A stretch of DNA of 64,000 nt from Pantoea sp. At-9b. GTDB taxonomy: Bacteria; Pseudomonadota; Gammaproteobacteria; Enterobacterales; Enterobacteriaceae. Below the pieces are notes generated by a model. The model saw only the letters and a program-made list of their open reading frames with translations, did no database searches and was not told where the DNA came from. Every line of letters begins with the position of its first letter. Within the stretch, counting starts at the first letter, position 1. A program made the translations under genes and the position numbers. Positions 29,615 through 39,226 of this stretch are shown here, piece after piece. The DNA lies in NCBI RefSeq assembly GCF_000175935.2, contig NC_014837.1, positions 1,922,001-1,986,000 of the forward strand, written 5' to 3'.

Positions 29615-30790
29615 TTATGGGAGGGTATTGAAGACGCGAGCCAGGCGACCGCTGCCGACGGCGGTTACGGGCGATTCACTGGCGGCGATAAAGCAGGACT
29701 CACCCGGTTGCAGTACCAGTTGCTGCCCCGATTTCTCAATCACCGCCTGACCTTCAATGCAAAACAACAGCGCGGCGCTTTGCTGTGCCAGGGTTTGCGG
29801 TTGGGCATGCAGGGTGTGAATGGCGAAGGCAAAGTCCTCGACCGGAATCGGGAAATTGAGCGTGTCGCCCTGTTGCTGCGGTTGCGTCAGCAGCGTCGCT
29901 GCCGGTTTGGCGTGGAATTTCAGGTTCGCCAGCAGCTCCGGGATATCAATAAACTTCGGTGTCAGACCAGCACGCAACACGTTATCTGAGTTCGCCATCA
30001 CTTCCAACGCCACGCCTTTCAGATAGGCATGCGGCGTTTCGGCAAACAAAAACATCGCCTCGCCCGGTTGCAGGGTGATCACGTTCAGCAGCAACGGTGA
30101 GAACAGGCCGTTGTCATCCGGATAATCGGCGGCAATGGTTTTAATCGTCTGCCAGGGTTCGCCTTCATGGGCGTTAAGCGCCGCTTTCAACACGCCGAGG
30201 GCACGTGATTTGGCATCATCGGTGAGCGAAAGCAGGGTGGTGAACAGGGTCACCAGATTGGCTTCGTCGGCATGCTCCAGGAAGTGGGCGATCTGCGGAT
30301 GCGCACCTGCCACCGGCTCGAACAGCGAAACAATTTCATGCAACTCACGAAAGCCATTCATCGCCTGAAAAGGGGTCAGCGCGTAAACCAGCTCTGGCTT
30401 GTGGTTGGCATCTTTATAGTTACGTTCGGCGGCACTCAGGGGGATCCCGGCGGCATTCTCCCGGGCAAAACCTGCTTCGGCAGCGCTTTTGCTTGGGTGG
30501 ACCTGAATCGATAACGCCTGATCGGCGCACAGCACTTTAAACAGAAACGGCAGCTCTCCAAAGCGCTGCGCGACCGCCGCACCCAACATCGCGGTTTTAT
30601 CGGCTTCAATCACGTCACGCAGTGAGCGTGTCTCGCCATTGATCTCGACGGTGGAGGGGCTTTTAGGGTGGGCTCCCATCCAGAGTTCAGCCATCGGTAA
30701 TCCTTGCGGGTTAGCGATGCCATACAGTTCGGTCAGCGCTGTTGTGCTGCCCCATGCGTAGTTTTGCAGCGAATTGTTCAATTTTTGCAT
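29615..30790 (-). CDS. manA: Mannose-6-phosphate isomerase
   Basis: This 391-residue zinc enzyme interconverts fructose 6-phosphate and mannose 6-phosphate. It feeds mannose catabolism and GDP-mannose synthesis. It shows the type I PMI blocks AELWMGAHPKSPS, LSIQVHPSKSAAE and NHKPELVYALTPF (zinc ligands His/Glu/Gln), then LFAETPHAYLKGVALEVM and ADNVLRAGLTPKFID-like sequence. I chose the second of two adjacent ATGs because it lies better spaced from GGGGA. In E. coli fumA separates manA from fumC; here manA and fumC are divergent neighbours with no fumA between. Confidence 0.95.
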   Translation of the reverse strand: MQKLNNSLQNYAWGSTTALTELYGIANPQGLPMAELWMGAHPKSPSTVEINGETRSLRDVIEADKTAMLGAAVAQRFGELPFLFKVLCADQALSIQVHPSKSAAEAGFARENAAGIPLSAAERNYKDANHKPELVYALTPFQAMNGFRELHEIVSLFEPVAGAHPQIAHFLEHADEANLVTLFTTLLSLTDDAKSRALGVLKAALNAHEGEPWQTIKTIAADYPDDNGLFSPLLLNVITLQPGEAMFLFAETPHAYLKGVALEVMANSDNVLRAGLTPKFIDIPELLANLKFHAKPAATLLTQPQQQGDTLNFPIPVEDFAFAIHTLHAQPQTLAQQSAALLFCIEGQAVIEKSGQQLVLQPGESCFIAASESPVTAVGSGRLARVFNTLP

Positions 30791-30988
30791 CATTCATCCC
30801 CGATAACGGTAAGGCTATAAGCATTTTAAGGCATAAACAGCCATTGAAAATACATCAATCAGTGCAATAAATGCGAATGACTCTCATAATGTAAAATTCT
30901 GAAAAGTGACAATCTTGCCCGCTCAGTCGATCGCGCATGACGTGACGCTGAGCCTAAACCTCAATATCTGAGTTAAGGAGACGTAGTC

Positions 30989-32386
30989 ATGGCAGCCCAT
31001 CGCATTGAAAAAGACTCAATGGGACCGATTGAAGTACCGGCAGATAAGTTGTGGGGCGCGCAAACGCAGCGTTCACTGGAACATTTCCGTATCTCGACAG
31101 AAAAAATGCCGGTTGCGTTGGTGCATGCTCTGGCGCTGACCAAACGTGCGGCGGCTCAGGTCAACCGCGATCTGGGCCTGCTACCGGCCGAGCGTGCTGA
31201 TGCCATTATGAAGGCTGCCGACGAAGTGCTGGCCGATAAGCACAGCGATGAATTCCCGCTGGCAATCTGGCAGACCGGCTCTGGCACCCAGACGAACATG
31301 AACATGAACGAAGTGCTGGCGAACCGCGCCAGCGAGATCCTCGGTGGCGAACGCGGTATGTCACGTCTGGTGCATCCGAACGATGACGTCAATAAAAGCC
31401 AGAGCTCCAACGATGTGTTCCCGACGGCGATGCACGTTGCGGCAGTGATTGCGGTGCGGGAGCAGCTGATCCCACAATTGCTGGTGCTGAAAAAAACGCT
31501 CAACGACAAAGCGGAAGCGTTTAAAGACATCGTCAAAATTGGTCGAACCCACTTACAGGATGCGACACCCTTGACCCTCGGCCAGGAGATTTCCGGTTGG
31601 GTGGCGATGCTGGAACATAACCTCAAGCACATTGAACACAGCATCCCGCATCTGGCCGAACTGGCGCTGGGCGGAACGGCGGTGGGCACCGGTCTGAACA
31701 CCCATCCGGAATATGCGGTGCGCGTGGCAAAAGCGTTGGCCGAGCTGACCGAGCAGCCGTTTGTTACCGCACCGAATAAATTCGAAGCACTGGCAACGGT
31801 CGATGCGCTGGTGCATGCGCACGGCGCGTTGAAAGGTCTGGCGGCGTCACTGATGAAAATCGCCAACGATGTGCGTTGGTTGTCATCCGGCCCGCGCTGC
31901 GGCATTGGCGAACTTTCCATCCCGGAAAACGAACCGGGTAGCTCGATCATGCCGGGCAAAGTGAACCCGACGCAGTGTGAGGCGCTGACGATGCTGAGCT
32001 GCCAGGTACTGGGTAATGATGTGGCGGTCAACGTGGGCGGCGCATCCGGTAACTTCGAGTTGAACGTCTTCCGTCCGATGGTGATCCACAACTTCCTGCA
32101 ATCGATCCGTTTACTGGCTGACGGCATGGACAGCTTTAATCACCACTGCGCCGTGGGCATTGAACCAAACCGCGACCGTATCGAACAATTGCTGAACGAG
32201 TCGTTGATGCTGGTCACCGCGCTCAATACCCATATCGGCTACGACAAAGCGGCGGAAATCGCCAAGAAAGCCCATAAAGAGGGTCTAACCCTGAAAGGTT
32301 CAGCGTTGAAGTTGGGTTATCTGACTGAAGAGCAATTCGATGCCTGGGTGCGCCCGGAAGAGATGGTTGGCAGTATGAAGGCGTAA
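30989..32386 (+). CDS. fumC: Class II fumarate hydratase
   Basis: This 465-residue oxygen-stable fumarase interconverts fumarate and malate in the citric acid cycle. It is recognised by [20 protein letters not shown], the His/Asn block [21 protein letters not shown] and the superfamily signature [15 protein letters not shown]. The start ATG follows TAAGGAGAC closely. E. coli fumC is under SoxS control; the 200-base upstream gap may hold a similar box, but I could not place one. With no fumA beside it, this enzyme may carry a larger share of fumarase activity unless fumA or fumB lies elsewhere. Confidence 0.97.
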   Translation: MAAHRIEKDSMGPIEVPADKLWGAQTQRSLEHFRISTEKMPVALVHALALTKRAAAQVNRDLGLLPAERADAIMKAADEVLADKHSDEFPLAIWQTGSGTQTNMNMNEVLANRASEILGGERGMSRLVHPNDDVNKSQSSNDVFPTAMHVAAVIAVREQLIPQLLVLKKTLNDKAEAFKDIVKIGRTHLQDATPLTLGQEISGWVAMLEHNLKHIEHSIPHLAELALGGTAVGTGLNTHPEYAVRVAKALAELTEQPFVTAPNKFEALATVDALVHAHGALKGLAASLMKIANDVRWLSSGPRCGIGELSIPENEPGSSIMPGKVNPTQCEALTMLSCQVLGNDVAVNVGGASGNFELNVFRPMVIHNFLQSIRLLADGMDSFNHHCAVGIEPNRDRIEQLLNESLMLVTALNTHIGYDKAAEIAKKAHKEGLTLKGSALKLGYLTEEQFDAWVRPEEMVGSMKA

Positions 32387-32407
32387 ATTACTCAAGTCTG
32401 CAAAAAT

Positions 32408-32451
32408 CCGTAGCGGCGCGATTTATCGCGCGATAAGTCTCGCCGCTACGG
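32408..32451. repeat. Dispersed palindromic repeat (copy 2) between fumC and tus
   Basis: CCGTAGCGGCG and CGCCGCTACGG flank a GCGCGATTTATCGCGC palindrome. It lies between convergent fumC and tus stop codons, where it could end transcription in both directions. Confidence 0.9.
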
Positions 32452-32457
32452 CCATCA

Positions 32458-33387
32458 TCAGGCCAGCCGATCGCACCACAGGTGCAGGCGCGGAATAATC
32501 AGATGCAGGGGTTCAGCCTGCGGTTTATACCGGTGCGCCACATTGTCGGCATCATAATCAAGCAGTTCTCCCAATACCGGCACCTGACTGCGATCGCGGC
32601 ATAACACCAGCAGCGGAGAAGGGCAGGCAAGCTGGGTTTGTTTCTTTTCCTCGGCACGCCAGACGCGCGCTACCGGCTGAACTTTCACCGGGCGCTTGAT
32701 TTTCAGGCGGGCGGAGATCGGCAGATCACGCACCGCTTCCAGCTCTTGTTGCACCTTCTCTGCCCACTGTTCACGCGACCAGGGGGCCTGAGCGCGGTTC
32801 GCTTTCAGGCTGCGTTCCAGCTGTTCAATGATCTCTTCACGCTTAACGTTTTTGATGATGTTCTTGTTGGCCCAGCCGAAGCGCAGGCTGTCCGGGGAGT
32901 CCAGCAGGGTGACATTGCGGTAGGCGTTCAGGGTAATCAACCCACGTAAATGCTGATGGACAAACTCGAAGCGCGCTTCACTCGGCAGGCCGGACTCTAC
33001 GGTGATCAACTGTTCCAGCCGCTGTTTGAGCGCGTTAATCTCCGCCACCTGGCGGGTGATCATTTCGCTGGCCAGCTGATCCGCTTCAATACAGATGGCA
33101 CCCGGCAGGCGTACCGCCGCTTTGGTACTGAGTTTTTCTGACTGATGCTGCATAAACAGCCGACAATAATGGGTGAGCGCCATCTCCCGGGCTTCAGCGC
33201 CCAGGTGCTGCGTCACTTTAATGCGTGATATCTCGTCGTGTTCATGGCCTTTTTCGATATCCGGCAAACCAAACACGCGCGCGATCAGTAAAGGTTGCTG
33301 CTCGACCTGCTGGCGCAGTGCGCCCAGATGCTCCTCCAGCGTGTTCACGCAGGCGTGCAGGTCAGCAATTAAATCGTAACGAGCCAT
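32458..33387 (-). CDS. tus: Replication terminator protein Tus
   Basis: This 309-residue protein, the same length as E. coli Tus, binds Ter sites and blocks replication forks from one side. Conserved blocks are RLPGAICIEADQL, VHQHLRGLITLNAYRNV, LRFGWANKNIIKNVKREE and RLKIKRPVKVQPVARVW. The last contains the lysines and arginines that contact DNA in E. coli Tus. A perfect Ter core lies 13 bases upstream of the start codon, so Tus should repress its own gene as in E. coli. It places this window in the terminus region. Confidence 0.97.
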   Translation of the reverse strand: MARYDLIADLHACVNTLEEHLGALRQQVEQQPLLIARVFGLPDIEKGHEHDEISRIKVTQHLGAEAREMALTHYCRLFMQHQSEKLSTKAAVRLPGAICIEADQLASEMITRQVAEINALKQRLEQLITVESGLPSEARFEFVHQHLRGLITLNAYRNVTLLDSPDSLRFGWANKNIIKNVKREEIIEQLERSLKANRAQAPWSREQWAEKVQQELEAVRDLPISARLKIKRPVKVQPVARVWRAEEKKQTQLACPSPLLVLCRDRSQVPVLGELLDYDADNVAHRYKPQAEPLHLIIPRLHLWCDRLA

Positions 33388-33399
33388 AGCATGTCTCCA

Positions 33400-33413
33400 T
33401 AGTTACAACATAC
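33400..33413 (-). promoter_or_regulatory. Ter site 1 (perfect core) upstream of tus
   Basis: Read on the minus strand the sequence is GTATGTTGTAACTA, identical to the core of E. coli TerB. The blocking side (the G at the 5' end) faces higher coordinates, so forks moving leftward should stop and rightward ones pass. It overlaps the expected tus promoter/leader. Confidence 0.92.
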
Positions 33414-33454
33414 CAAATGTGGCAGGAGATGACAGCGATGGCAAGCGCGGTTAA

Positions 33455-33468
33455 TAATTACAACATAC
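33455..33468 (-). promoter_or_regulatory. Ter-like site 2, tandem with site 1
   Basis: On the minus strand this reads GTATGTTGTAATTA, one change (C to T) from the Ter core, in the same orientation and 55 bases from site 1. The blocking-end GTATGTTGTAA is intact. Flanking AAA-AA on the 5' side also resembles TerB. Confidence 0.75.
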
Positions 33469-33600
33469 TTTTTATTTGTTGAAATATACCGCAGGTTTGC
33501 AGCCATGATGTAAGGATTACGCTAACCAGAAGGCATAAGCATTTTTCGTGATGGATGAACGTGTTATAACAAATACTTTGCCTGCTAGCGGAATATTCAC

Positions 33601-34800
33601 GTGGAGCATCACGCAAAGCCCGGCGTTCCCGCCATTATCACTCTCGGGCTGGTTCAAATTCTCTCCTGGGGCGGCTCATTTTACCTGATGGCGGTGATGG
33701 CCAATCCGATCGTCGCAGAAACCGGCTGGTCACAACAGTGGGTTTACGGTGCCTTGTCGCTGGGCATTCTGGTGTCCGGGTTACTGGCACCGTTGAGTGG
33801 CCGGTTAATTGCGCGCGCACGAGGCCGTGCTTTGCTGGCCGGAAGCGGGGCAATGATGGCGATCGGGCTGGTGGTGATGGGGTTGAGCCACAGTTTGCTC
33901 CTGTTCCTGTTCGCCTGGGTGATTATCGGTATCGGCATGGCAATGGGTCTGTACGATGCGCTGTTTGCCACCCTTGGCACCTTGTACGGCGGGCAAGCGC
34001 GTGGTGCCATTACCGGTATCACGCTGATTTCCGGTTTCTGCACCACGCTGGTGTGGCCGGGTACGGCGTTGCTGATCCACTGGCTTGACTGGCGCGGAGC
34101 CTGCTTTGCCATCGCGTTGTTGTTATGTGTGGCGGTGCTACCGGCGTATGGCTATGCCTTGCCCCCGGCGAGGTTACAAAAGAAAACGCTGCAACCGACC
34201 AAATCAGCGGCGCACAGTGATTTAGCGCCCGGGCTGTTCTGGTTGCTGTGCAGTATCTTCACGCTGGCCTCGGTGATTATGACCGCTATCTCGGTGCAAT
34301 TGATTACCTTGTTACAGGCCAGCGGTCACTCTCTGACGGCGGCGCTGGCGATCAGCGCGATTCTCGGGCCTTGCCAGGTAGGATCGCGCATTGTCGATAT
34401 CGCTTTCAAACGCGGCCATCCCATCTGGACCACCTTTTTCTCGGTGGGTTTGGTTGCCGTTGGCCTGCTGCTGCTGGCCTGTTTTCCGCAGTTTGCGTTG
34501 CTGAGTATGGTGCTTTACGGTGCCGGAAATGGTTTACGCGCCATCGTCCGGGGAACTTTACCGCTGGTGATGGTCAAACCAGAGGCCTATGCCGTAGTGG
34601 TCGGGCGTATGGCTCGTCCGGCGTTGATTGGACAGGCGTTGACGCCGCTGGTTGGCGGCTATGTTTTTCAGCAGTTGGGCGCGAGCGCCACCCTGTGGAT
34701 GCTTTGCCTGCTGGCGTTAATTAACGTGCTGTTGGTGGTAGTGCTGAAGCAAAAATTGCCGCAGTCCAGCCCGCAGCAGGAAAGGGAAGTGATAAATTAA
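33601..34800 (+). CDS. Major facilitator superfamily transporter
   Basis: This 399-residue membrane protein has about twelve hydrophobic segments and the usual central cytoplasmic loop (about residues 183-210). Landmarks are ITLGLVQILSWGGSFYLMAV in helix 1, and LSGRLIARARGRALLAGSG between helices 2 and 3, where the MFS A-motif lies. The start is a GTG (33601), chosen because later ATGs would remove helix 1; no strong ribosome-binding site is visible. The substrate is unknown. It is divergent from tus and shares the gap that carries the Ter sites. Confidence 0.82.
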   Translation: MEHHAKPGVPAIITLGLVQILSWGGSFYLMAVMANPIVAETGWSQQWVYGALSLGILVSGLLAPLSGRLIARARGRALLAGSGAMMAIGLVVMGLSHSLLLFLFAWVIIGIGMAMGLYDALFATLGTLYGGQARGAITGITLISGFCTTLVWPGTALLIHWLDWRGACFAIALLLCVAVLPAYGYALPPARLQKKTLQPTKSAAHSDLAPGLFWLLCSIFTLASVIMTAISVQLITLLQASGHSLTAALAISAILGPCQVGSRIVDIAFKRGHPIWTTFFSVGLVAVGLLLLACFPQFALLSMVLYGAGNGLRAIVRGTLPLVMVKPEAYAVVVGRMARPALIGQALTPLVGGYVFQQLGASATLWMLCLLALINVLLVVVLKQKLPQSSPQQEREVIN

Positions 34801-34960
34801 GCACCCTGTGCGCTTGTGGCTAAGGAAATGATGAATACGTGCCTTGATCACAGTCGCTCGCTTCTAAAAAGCAACAGTGTTTGTTATATTTATTGCTCAA
34901 TGATTACTCACTGCCGCGGCATGAAAACAACAAGATAGACCGCAACTCAGGATTAAAGAA

Positions 34961-35446
34961 ATGCTTGATTACCGCTTCCCGACAGCTTTGCAGATGGTTT
35001 TGAGCGTAGCGATGGCGGAGCAATTGGGTAAACGCTCGACCAGTGCCATTCTGGCGTATGGTCTGGAGGCGAACCCCAGTTTCATTCGGAAACTTATGGT
35101 TCCGCTCACACGCGACGGCATCATTGTCTCGACGCTTGGGCGCACCGGTTCGATTCATCTGGGCCGTCCTGCCAGCGAGATCACCCTGCGCGATATTTAT
35201 ACCTCGGTGATTGAAGACAAAAAACTCTGGGCATCGCGTCCGGACGTCGCGCCGCGTTGTCTGGTGAGCGCTAACCTGTGCTGGTATTTCAAATCGATTG
35301 CCGATGAAGCCGAACAGGCATCATTAAACGTGCTGGAAAAACGCACGGTAGCCGATGCGCTGGCTGAACTGAAAAAACGCGACACCAGCAACTGCGAACC
35401 CCTGCCAGACTTCGAAATCGAAGACCTCTGCAAGAAATCCCGCTGA
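34961..35446 (+). CDS. Rrf2 family transcriptional regulator
   Basis: This 161-residue protein has the Rrf2 winged helix-turn-helix (FPTALQMVLSVAMAEQLGKR, then ILAYGLEANPSFIRKLMVPL and a GRTGSIHLGRPASEITL wing). Only two cysteines lie in the middle (PRCLVSANLCWYF) and two near the end. The three-cysteine cluster of IscR/NsrR is therefore not matched, and it may be a thiol or ligand sensor rather than an Fe-S protein. It follows the MFS gene in the same direction by 160 bases, so the pair may be functionally linked. Target genes are unknown. Confidence 0.85.
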   Translation: MLDYRFPTALQMVLSVAMAEQLGKRSTSAILAYGLEANPSFIRKLMVPLTRDGIIVSTLGRTGSIHLGRPASEITLRDIYTSVIEDKKLWASRPDVAPRCLVSANLCWYFKSIADEAEQASLNVLEKRTVADALAELKKRDTSNCEPLPDFEIEDLCKKSR

Positions 35447-35479
35447 TTCTCCCGGAGCGCATTGCTGCGCTCCCAGTTC

Positions 35480-35553
35480 CGTAGCGGCGCGATTTATCGC
35501 GTGCCTTTGACCTTAAAGCAGCCGCCAAAACCTGCGCGATAAATCGCGCCGAT
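35480..35553. repeat. Dispersed palindromic repeat, inverted pair (copy 3)
   Basis: GTAGCGGCGCGATTTATCGC (35481-35500) and a partial opposite unit GCGCGATAAATCGCGCCG (35534-35551) flank 33 bases. The second unit has lost its CGCTAC end. Confidence 0.85.
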
Positions 35554-35599
35554 ATGGATGTTTCGCGCATAAAAAATCCGGGCGCATGGCCTGATGCTG

Positions 35600-35930
35600 G
35601 TCAGTTACGTAATCGGTGATAACGCCGTCTGGTGTCGCTCTGGGGCTGGCGGTCCTCGCGCCGCTGACGCGGTGCCTTCACGTCATTCGTCTGCCTGACG
35701 GACCGGCGGGGATGGAACATCCCTGTTCCACCCCGCCTTTCGCGCGCATCCATGCGCGCTCTCCTGGCAGACTCATTCTGTTCAGCGCTGCGGATTGCCT
35801 GCCCCAGAGCGGCCCCAGCCTGCTCCGAAGCGTCGGTGCGTGGTGTCAGAAAGGGCACAATCGTGAAGGCCATCGCCCCTCTGCTGCTGCAAAGGGCTGC
35901 CCGGCAGCAGCAGAGGGGCGATGGCCCACA
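35600..35930. other. Gene-free stretch with several strong hairpins
   Basis: Three striking inverted repeats lie in about 330 bases. GGCGGGG(A)TGGAACA/TGTTCCACCCCGCC spans 35705-35737. GCGCGCAT/ATGCGCGC with a 2-base loop spans 35742-35759. A perfect 23-bp arm pair (35868-35890 and 35904-35926) has a 13-base loop. A 90-codon minus-strand frame (35601-35873) crosses it, but its ATG lies inside the largest hairpin and the translation is low-complexity and basic, so I do not call it a gene. It may be a structured RNA, a repetitive element or a mobile-element remnant. Confidence 0.6.
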
Positions 35931-35942
35931 GCAGAGTACGCA

Positions 35943-35980
35943 TGAAAAAAGGCTGCCATTCTTTAAACAATGGCAGCCTT
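35943..35980 (-). terminator. Rho-independent terminator of the oqxAB operon
   Basis: On the minus strand AAGGCTGCCATT-gtttaaag-AATGGCAGCCTT is a perfect 12-bp stem followed by a T-run (the AAAAAA at 35945-35950 on the plus strand). It lies about 75 bases beyond the oqxB stop. Confidence 0.9.
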
Positions 35981-36055
35981 ACCCGAATATGGCCTTAACT
36001 GACCAGCATTAGGCCAGTAGACCGGATTTGGTGTTGCTCTGGAACCGCTGAGTGA

Positions 36056-39000
36056 TTACACCGTCTGCATTTCGCCTTCCGGCTGTTTGCGTGTCACCAA
36101 CTTACGCAACGTGACATAAAACACCGGCGTCAGGAACAAGCCGAACAGCGTCACGCCCAGCATGCCGGAGAACACGGTAATGCCGGTCACCCCGCGCACC
36201 TCGGCACCGGCACCTTCACCGAGAATCAACGGGATAGTCCCGGCAATAAAGGCGATAGAGGTCATGACGATGGGGCGCAGACGCAGACGACAGGCTTCCA
36301 GCGCCGCTTCGACAATCCCTTTACCCTGCATCTCCAGCTCACGCGCAAATTCGACGATCAGAATCGCGTTTTTACACGCCAGCCCCATCAGCACCACTAA
36401 ACCGACCTGTACAAACACATTGTTATCACCGCCGGTCAGCCACACGCCGACCAGTGCCGACAGCATGGTGACCGGTACGATCAGGATCACCGCCAGCGGC
36501 AACGTCCAGCTCTCGTACAGCGCCGCCAGCACCAGGAAGGCCAGCAGCACCGACACCGGGAACACGATAAACGCCGCATTGCCCTGAGTGGATTGCTGGT
36601 AACTGAGATCGGTCCATTCAATGTTCATACCATTCGGCAACAACTGGTTAGCGAGTCCTTCCACTTTGGTCATCGCCTGCGCTGACGACAACACGCGCGG
36701 GTCGGCATCACCAATCAAATCCGCCGCCGGATAACCGTTATAGCGGATCACCGGGTCGGGACCGTAGGTGGTGGTGATATTCACCATGCTGCCGATCGGC
36801 ACCATCTCGCCACGATCGTTGCGGGTACGCAGGTTAGCAATATCCTGCACACTATCGCGGAAATCGCCATCCGCTTGTGCCATCACGCGCCAGGTGCGGC
36901 CAAACTTATTGAAATCATTCACATAAGAGGAGCCGAGATACACCTGGAGGGTGCTGAACAAGTCAGTCAGCGACACGCCCTGCGCTTTGGCTTTATCACG
37001 ATCAACCTGTACATCCAACTGCGGTACATTGGCCTGATAGGAAGAGATCGGGAACATCATGCCTGGCGTCTGCATTACCGCACCGGAGAGGGTATTGATC
37101 GCCGTTTGCAGCTCGCCATAACCGAGACCGGCGCGATCCTGCACGTAAAGCGAATACCCCGACCCCTGACCCAAGCCCAGAATCGGCGGCGGCATAATGG
37201 AGAAACCGAAACCATCCTGAATCTTGCTGATCTTGGCATTCAGCTCGGCGTTGATTTCCGCCGCACTGCGTTTACGCTGGTCAAACGGTTTGAGACCGAA
37301 GAACACCGTTCCGGTATTCGGCGTATTGGTGAACTGCAACGCGTTCAGACCGGGGAAGGCGACGGCATAATCAACACCTTCGGTATTCATGCCAATCTCA
37401 CTCATCTTGCGGATGACTTCATCGGTACGCGCCAGCGACGATCCTTCTGGCATCTTCACACCACCAATCAGGTACAGCTTATCCTGGGTCGGGATAAAGC
37501 CGCCCGGCACGCTGTGGAACATCCAGCCTGCACCTGCCAACAACAGCACATAGACGCCAAACACCGCACCGCGACGCCGCAGGGTTTTGCTTACCATCGA
37601 TTGATAACCGTCAGCGCTGCGCTGGAAGAAACGGTTAAACGGACGGAATAGCCAGCCCAGTAACCGGTCAATCAGGCGCGATGGCAGATCTTTCGGCGCA
37701 TGGTGTGCCTTCAGCAATTTGGCTGCCAGCGCCGGAGAGAGCGTCAGCGAGTTAATCGCCGAAATCACCGTCGAAATCGCGATCGTGACGGCGAACTGCT
37801 TATAAAACTGACCGGTCACCCCGGACAAGAACGCCATGGGCACGAACACCGCACACAGCACCAGTGCAATGGCGATAATCGGCCCGGAGACTTCACGCAT
37901 CGCCTGATGCGCCGCAGCCACCGGCGATAACCCTTGTTCGATATTACGTTCGACGTTCTCCACCACCACGATGGCGTCATCCACCACGATACCGATGGCA
38001 AGCACCAGACCGAACAGGCTCAGGGTGTTGAGTGAGAAGCCCAACAAATACAAGACACTGAAGGTCCCCACCACGGAAACCGGCACCGCCAGCAACGGAA
38101 TGATCGATGCACGCCAGGTTTGCAGGAACAGAATCACCACCAGCACCACCAGTACAATCGCTTCCATCAGCGTCTGCACCACGGCCTTGATCGAGTCACG
38201 CACGAACACCGTCGGGTCATACGGCGCTGCCCACTGCACATCGTCCGGGAAGCGGGTCGCCAGCTCTGCCATTTTGGCGCGCACCGCGTTGGAGAGATCG
38301 ATGGCATTCGCCCCCGGTGACTGGAAGATACCGATGCCGACCGCATCTTTATTATTGAGCTGTGAACGCAGCGCATAGCTGCCGGAACCCATCTCAATAC
38401 GGGCGACGTCACGCAGGCGCACCAGTGAACCGTCATCGGCGGTTTTCAGGATGATATCGCCGAATTGCTGCTCGCTTTCCAGTCGTCCCTGGGTGTTAAT
38501 CGACAGCAGGAAATCGCTCTCTTTCTTCAGCGGTTCGGCACCGAGTTGCCCGGCAGAAACCTGCACGTTCTGCTCCTGCATGGCCGTCACCACATCGGAA
38601 GCGGTCAGGCCGCGCGCCGCGACTTTATTCGGGTCAAGCCAGATGCGCATCGCATATTCACCAGAACCGAAGATCTGAATCTGCCCCACACCCGGCAGGC
38701 GTGCCAGCTCATCTTTCACCTTCAGGGTGGCGTAGTTACGCAGATACAACGAATCGTACTTGCCATGCGGCGAGAACAGATGCACCACCAGCGTCAGGGT
38801 CGGCGACTGTTTCTGCGTGGTCAGGCCCAGTTGGCGCACTGCCTCTGGCAGACGCGCTTCCGCCTGCGCCACGCGGTTCTGTACCTGAACCTGTGCCTGG
38901 TCGGGATCGGTCCCTGGGCGGAATGTCACGGTGGTCACCAGTACGCCATCGGAACCGGCGACTGATTTCATGTACATCATATTTTCCACCCCGTTGATCG

Positions 39001-39208
39001 CTTCTTCCAGCGGCGTCGCCACCGAGTCGGCAATCACTTTGGGGTTGGCACCGGGATATTCTGCGCGTACCTGTACGCTGGGCGGCACCACGTCGGGATA
39101 TTCACTGATCGGCAGCAGCGGAATGGCGATCAGCCCGGTCACAAATATCAAAATCGACAGCACAGCCGCAAAAATCGGCCGGTCGATAAAAAAGCGGGAG
39201 AAATCCAT
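36056..39208 (-). CDS. oqxB: RND efflux pump inner-membrane transporter OqxB
   Basis: This 1050-residue HAE1-family RND pump has the same length and nearly the same sequence as Klebsiella OqxB. It begins MDFSRFFIDRPIFAAVLSIL. The proton-relay helix contains GIVVDDAIVVVENVERNIE, with the paired Asp. ACKNAILIVEFARE in helix 10 holds the relay Lys. Two large periplasmic loops each follow a first helix, as in AcrB. It exports quinolones, quinoxalines and other drugs in Klebsiella. It lies 18 bases after oqxA and is followed by a strong terminator. The outer-membrane partner is expected to be a TolC encoded elsewhere. Confidence 0.95.
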   Translation of the reverse strand: MDFSRFFIDRPIFAAVLSILIFVTGLIAIPLLPISEYPDVVPPSVQVRAEYPGANPKVIADSVATPLEEAINGVENMMYMKSVAGSDGVLVTTVTFRPGTDPDQAQVQVQNRVAQAEARLPEAVRQLGLTTQKQSPTLTLVVHLFSPHGKYDSLYLRNYATLKVKDELARLPGVGQIQIFGSGEYAMRIWLDPNKVAARGLTASDVVTAMQEQNVQVSAGQLGAEPLKKESDFLLSINTQGRLESEQQFGDIILKTADDGSLVRLRDVARIEMGSGSYALRSQLNNKDAVGIGIFQSPGANAIDLSNAVRAKMAELATRFPDDVQWAAPYDPTVFVRDSIKAVVQTLMEAIVLVVLVVILFLQTWRASIIPLLAVPVSVVGTFSVLYLLGFSLNTLSLFGLVLAIGIVVDDAIVVVENVERNIEQGLSPVAAAHQAMREVSGPIIAIALVLCAVFVPMAFLSGVTGQFYKQFAVTIAISTVISAINSLTLSPALAAKLLKAHHAPKDLPSRLIDRLLGWLFRPFNRFFQRSADGYQSMVSKTLRRRGAVFGVYVLLLAGAGWMFHSVPGGFIPTQDKLYLIGGVKMPEGSSLARTDEVIRKMSEIGMNTEGVDYAVAFPGLNALQFTNTPNTGTVFFGLKPFDQRKRSAAEINAELNAKISKIQDGFGFSIMPPPILGLGQGSGYSLYVQDRAGLGYGELQTAINTLSGAVMQTPGMMFPISSYQANVPQLDVQVDRDKAKAQGVSLTDLFSTLQVYLGSSYVNDFNKFGRTWRVMAQADGDFRDSVQDIANLRTRNDRGEMVPIGSMVNITTTYGPDPVIRYNGYPAADLIGDADPRVLSSAQAMTKVEGLANQLLPNGMNIEWTDLSYQQSTQGNAAFIVFPVSVLLAFLVLAALYESWTLPLAVILIVPVTMLSALVGVWLTGGDNNVFVQVGLVVLMGLACKNAILIVEFARELEMQGKGIVEAALEACRLRLRPIVMTSIAFIAGTIPLILGEGAGAEVRGVTGITVFSGMLGVTLFGLFLTPVFYVTLRKLVTRKQPEGEMQTV

Positions 39209-39226
39209 AACAGGCAGTCTCGAAAG

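Noticed and set aside
31156..32127. 323-codon minus-strand frame
   Set aside because: It is the shadow of fumC, whose coding sense is certain.
35601..35873. 90-codon minus-strand frame in the hairpin-rich gap
   Set aside because: Its ATG lies inside a 23-bp hairpin arm and the product is basic and low in complexity. It is better read as part of a structured non-coding element.
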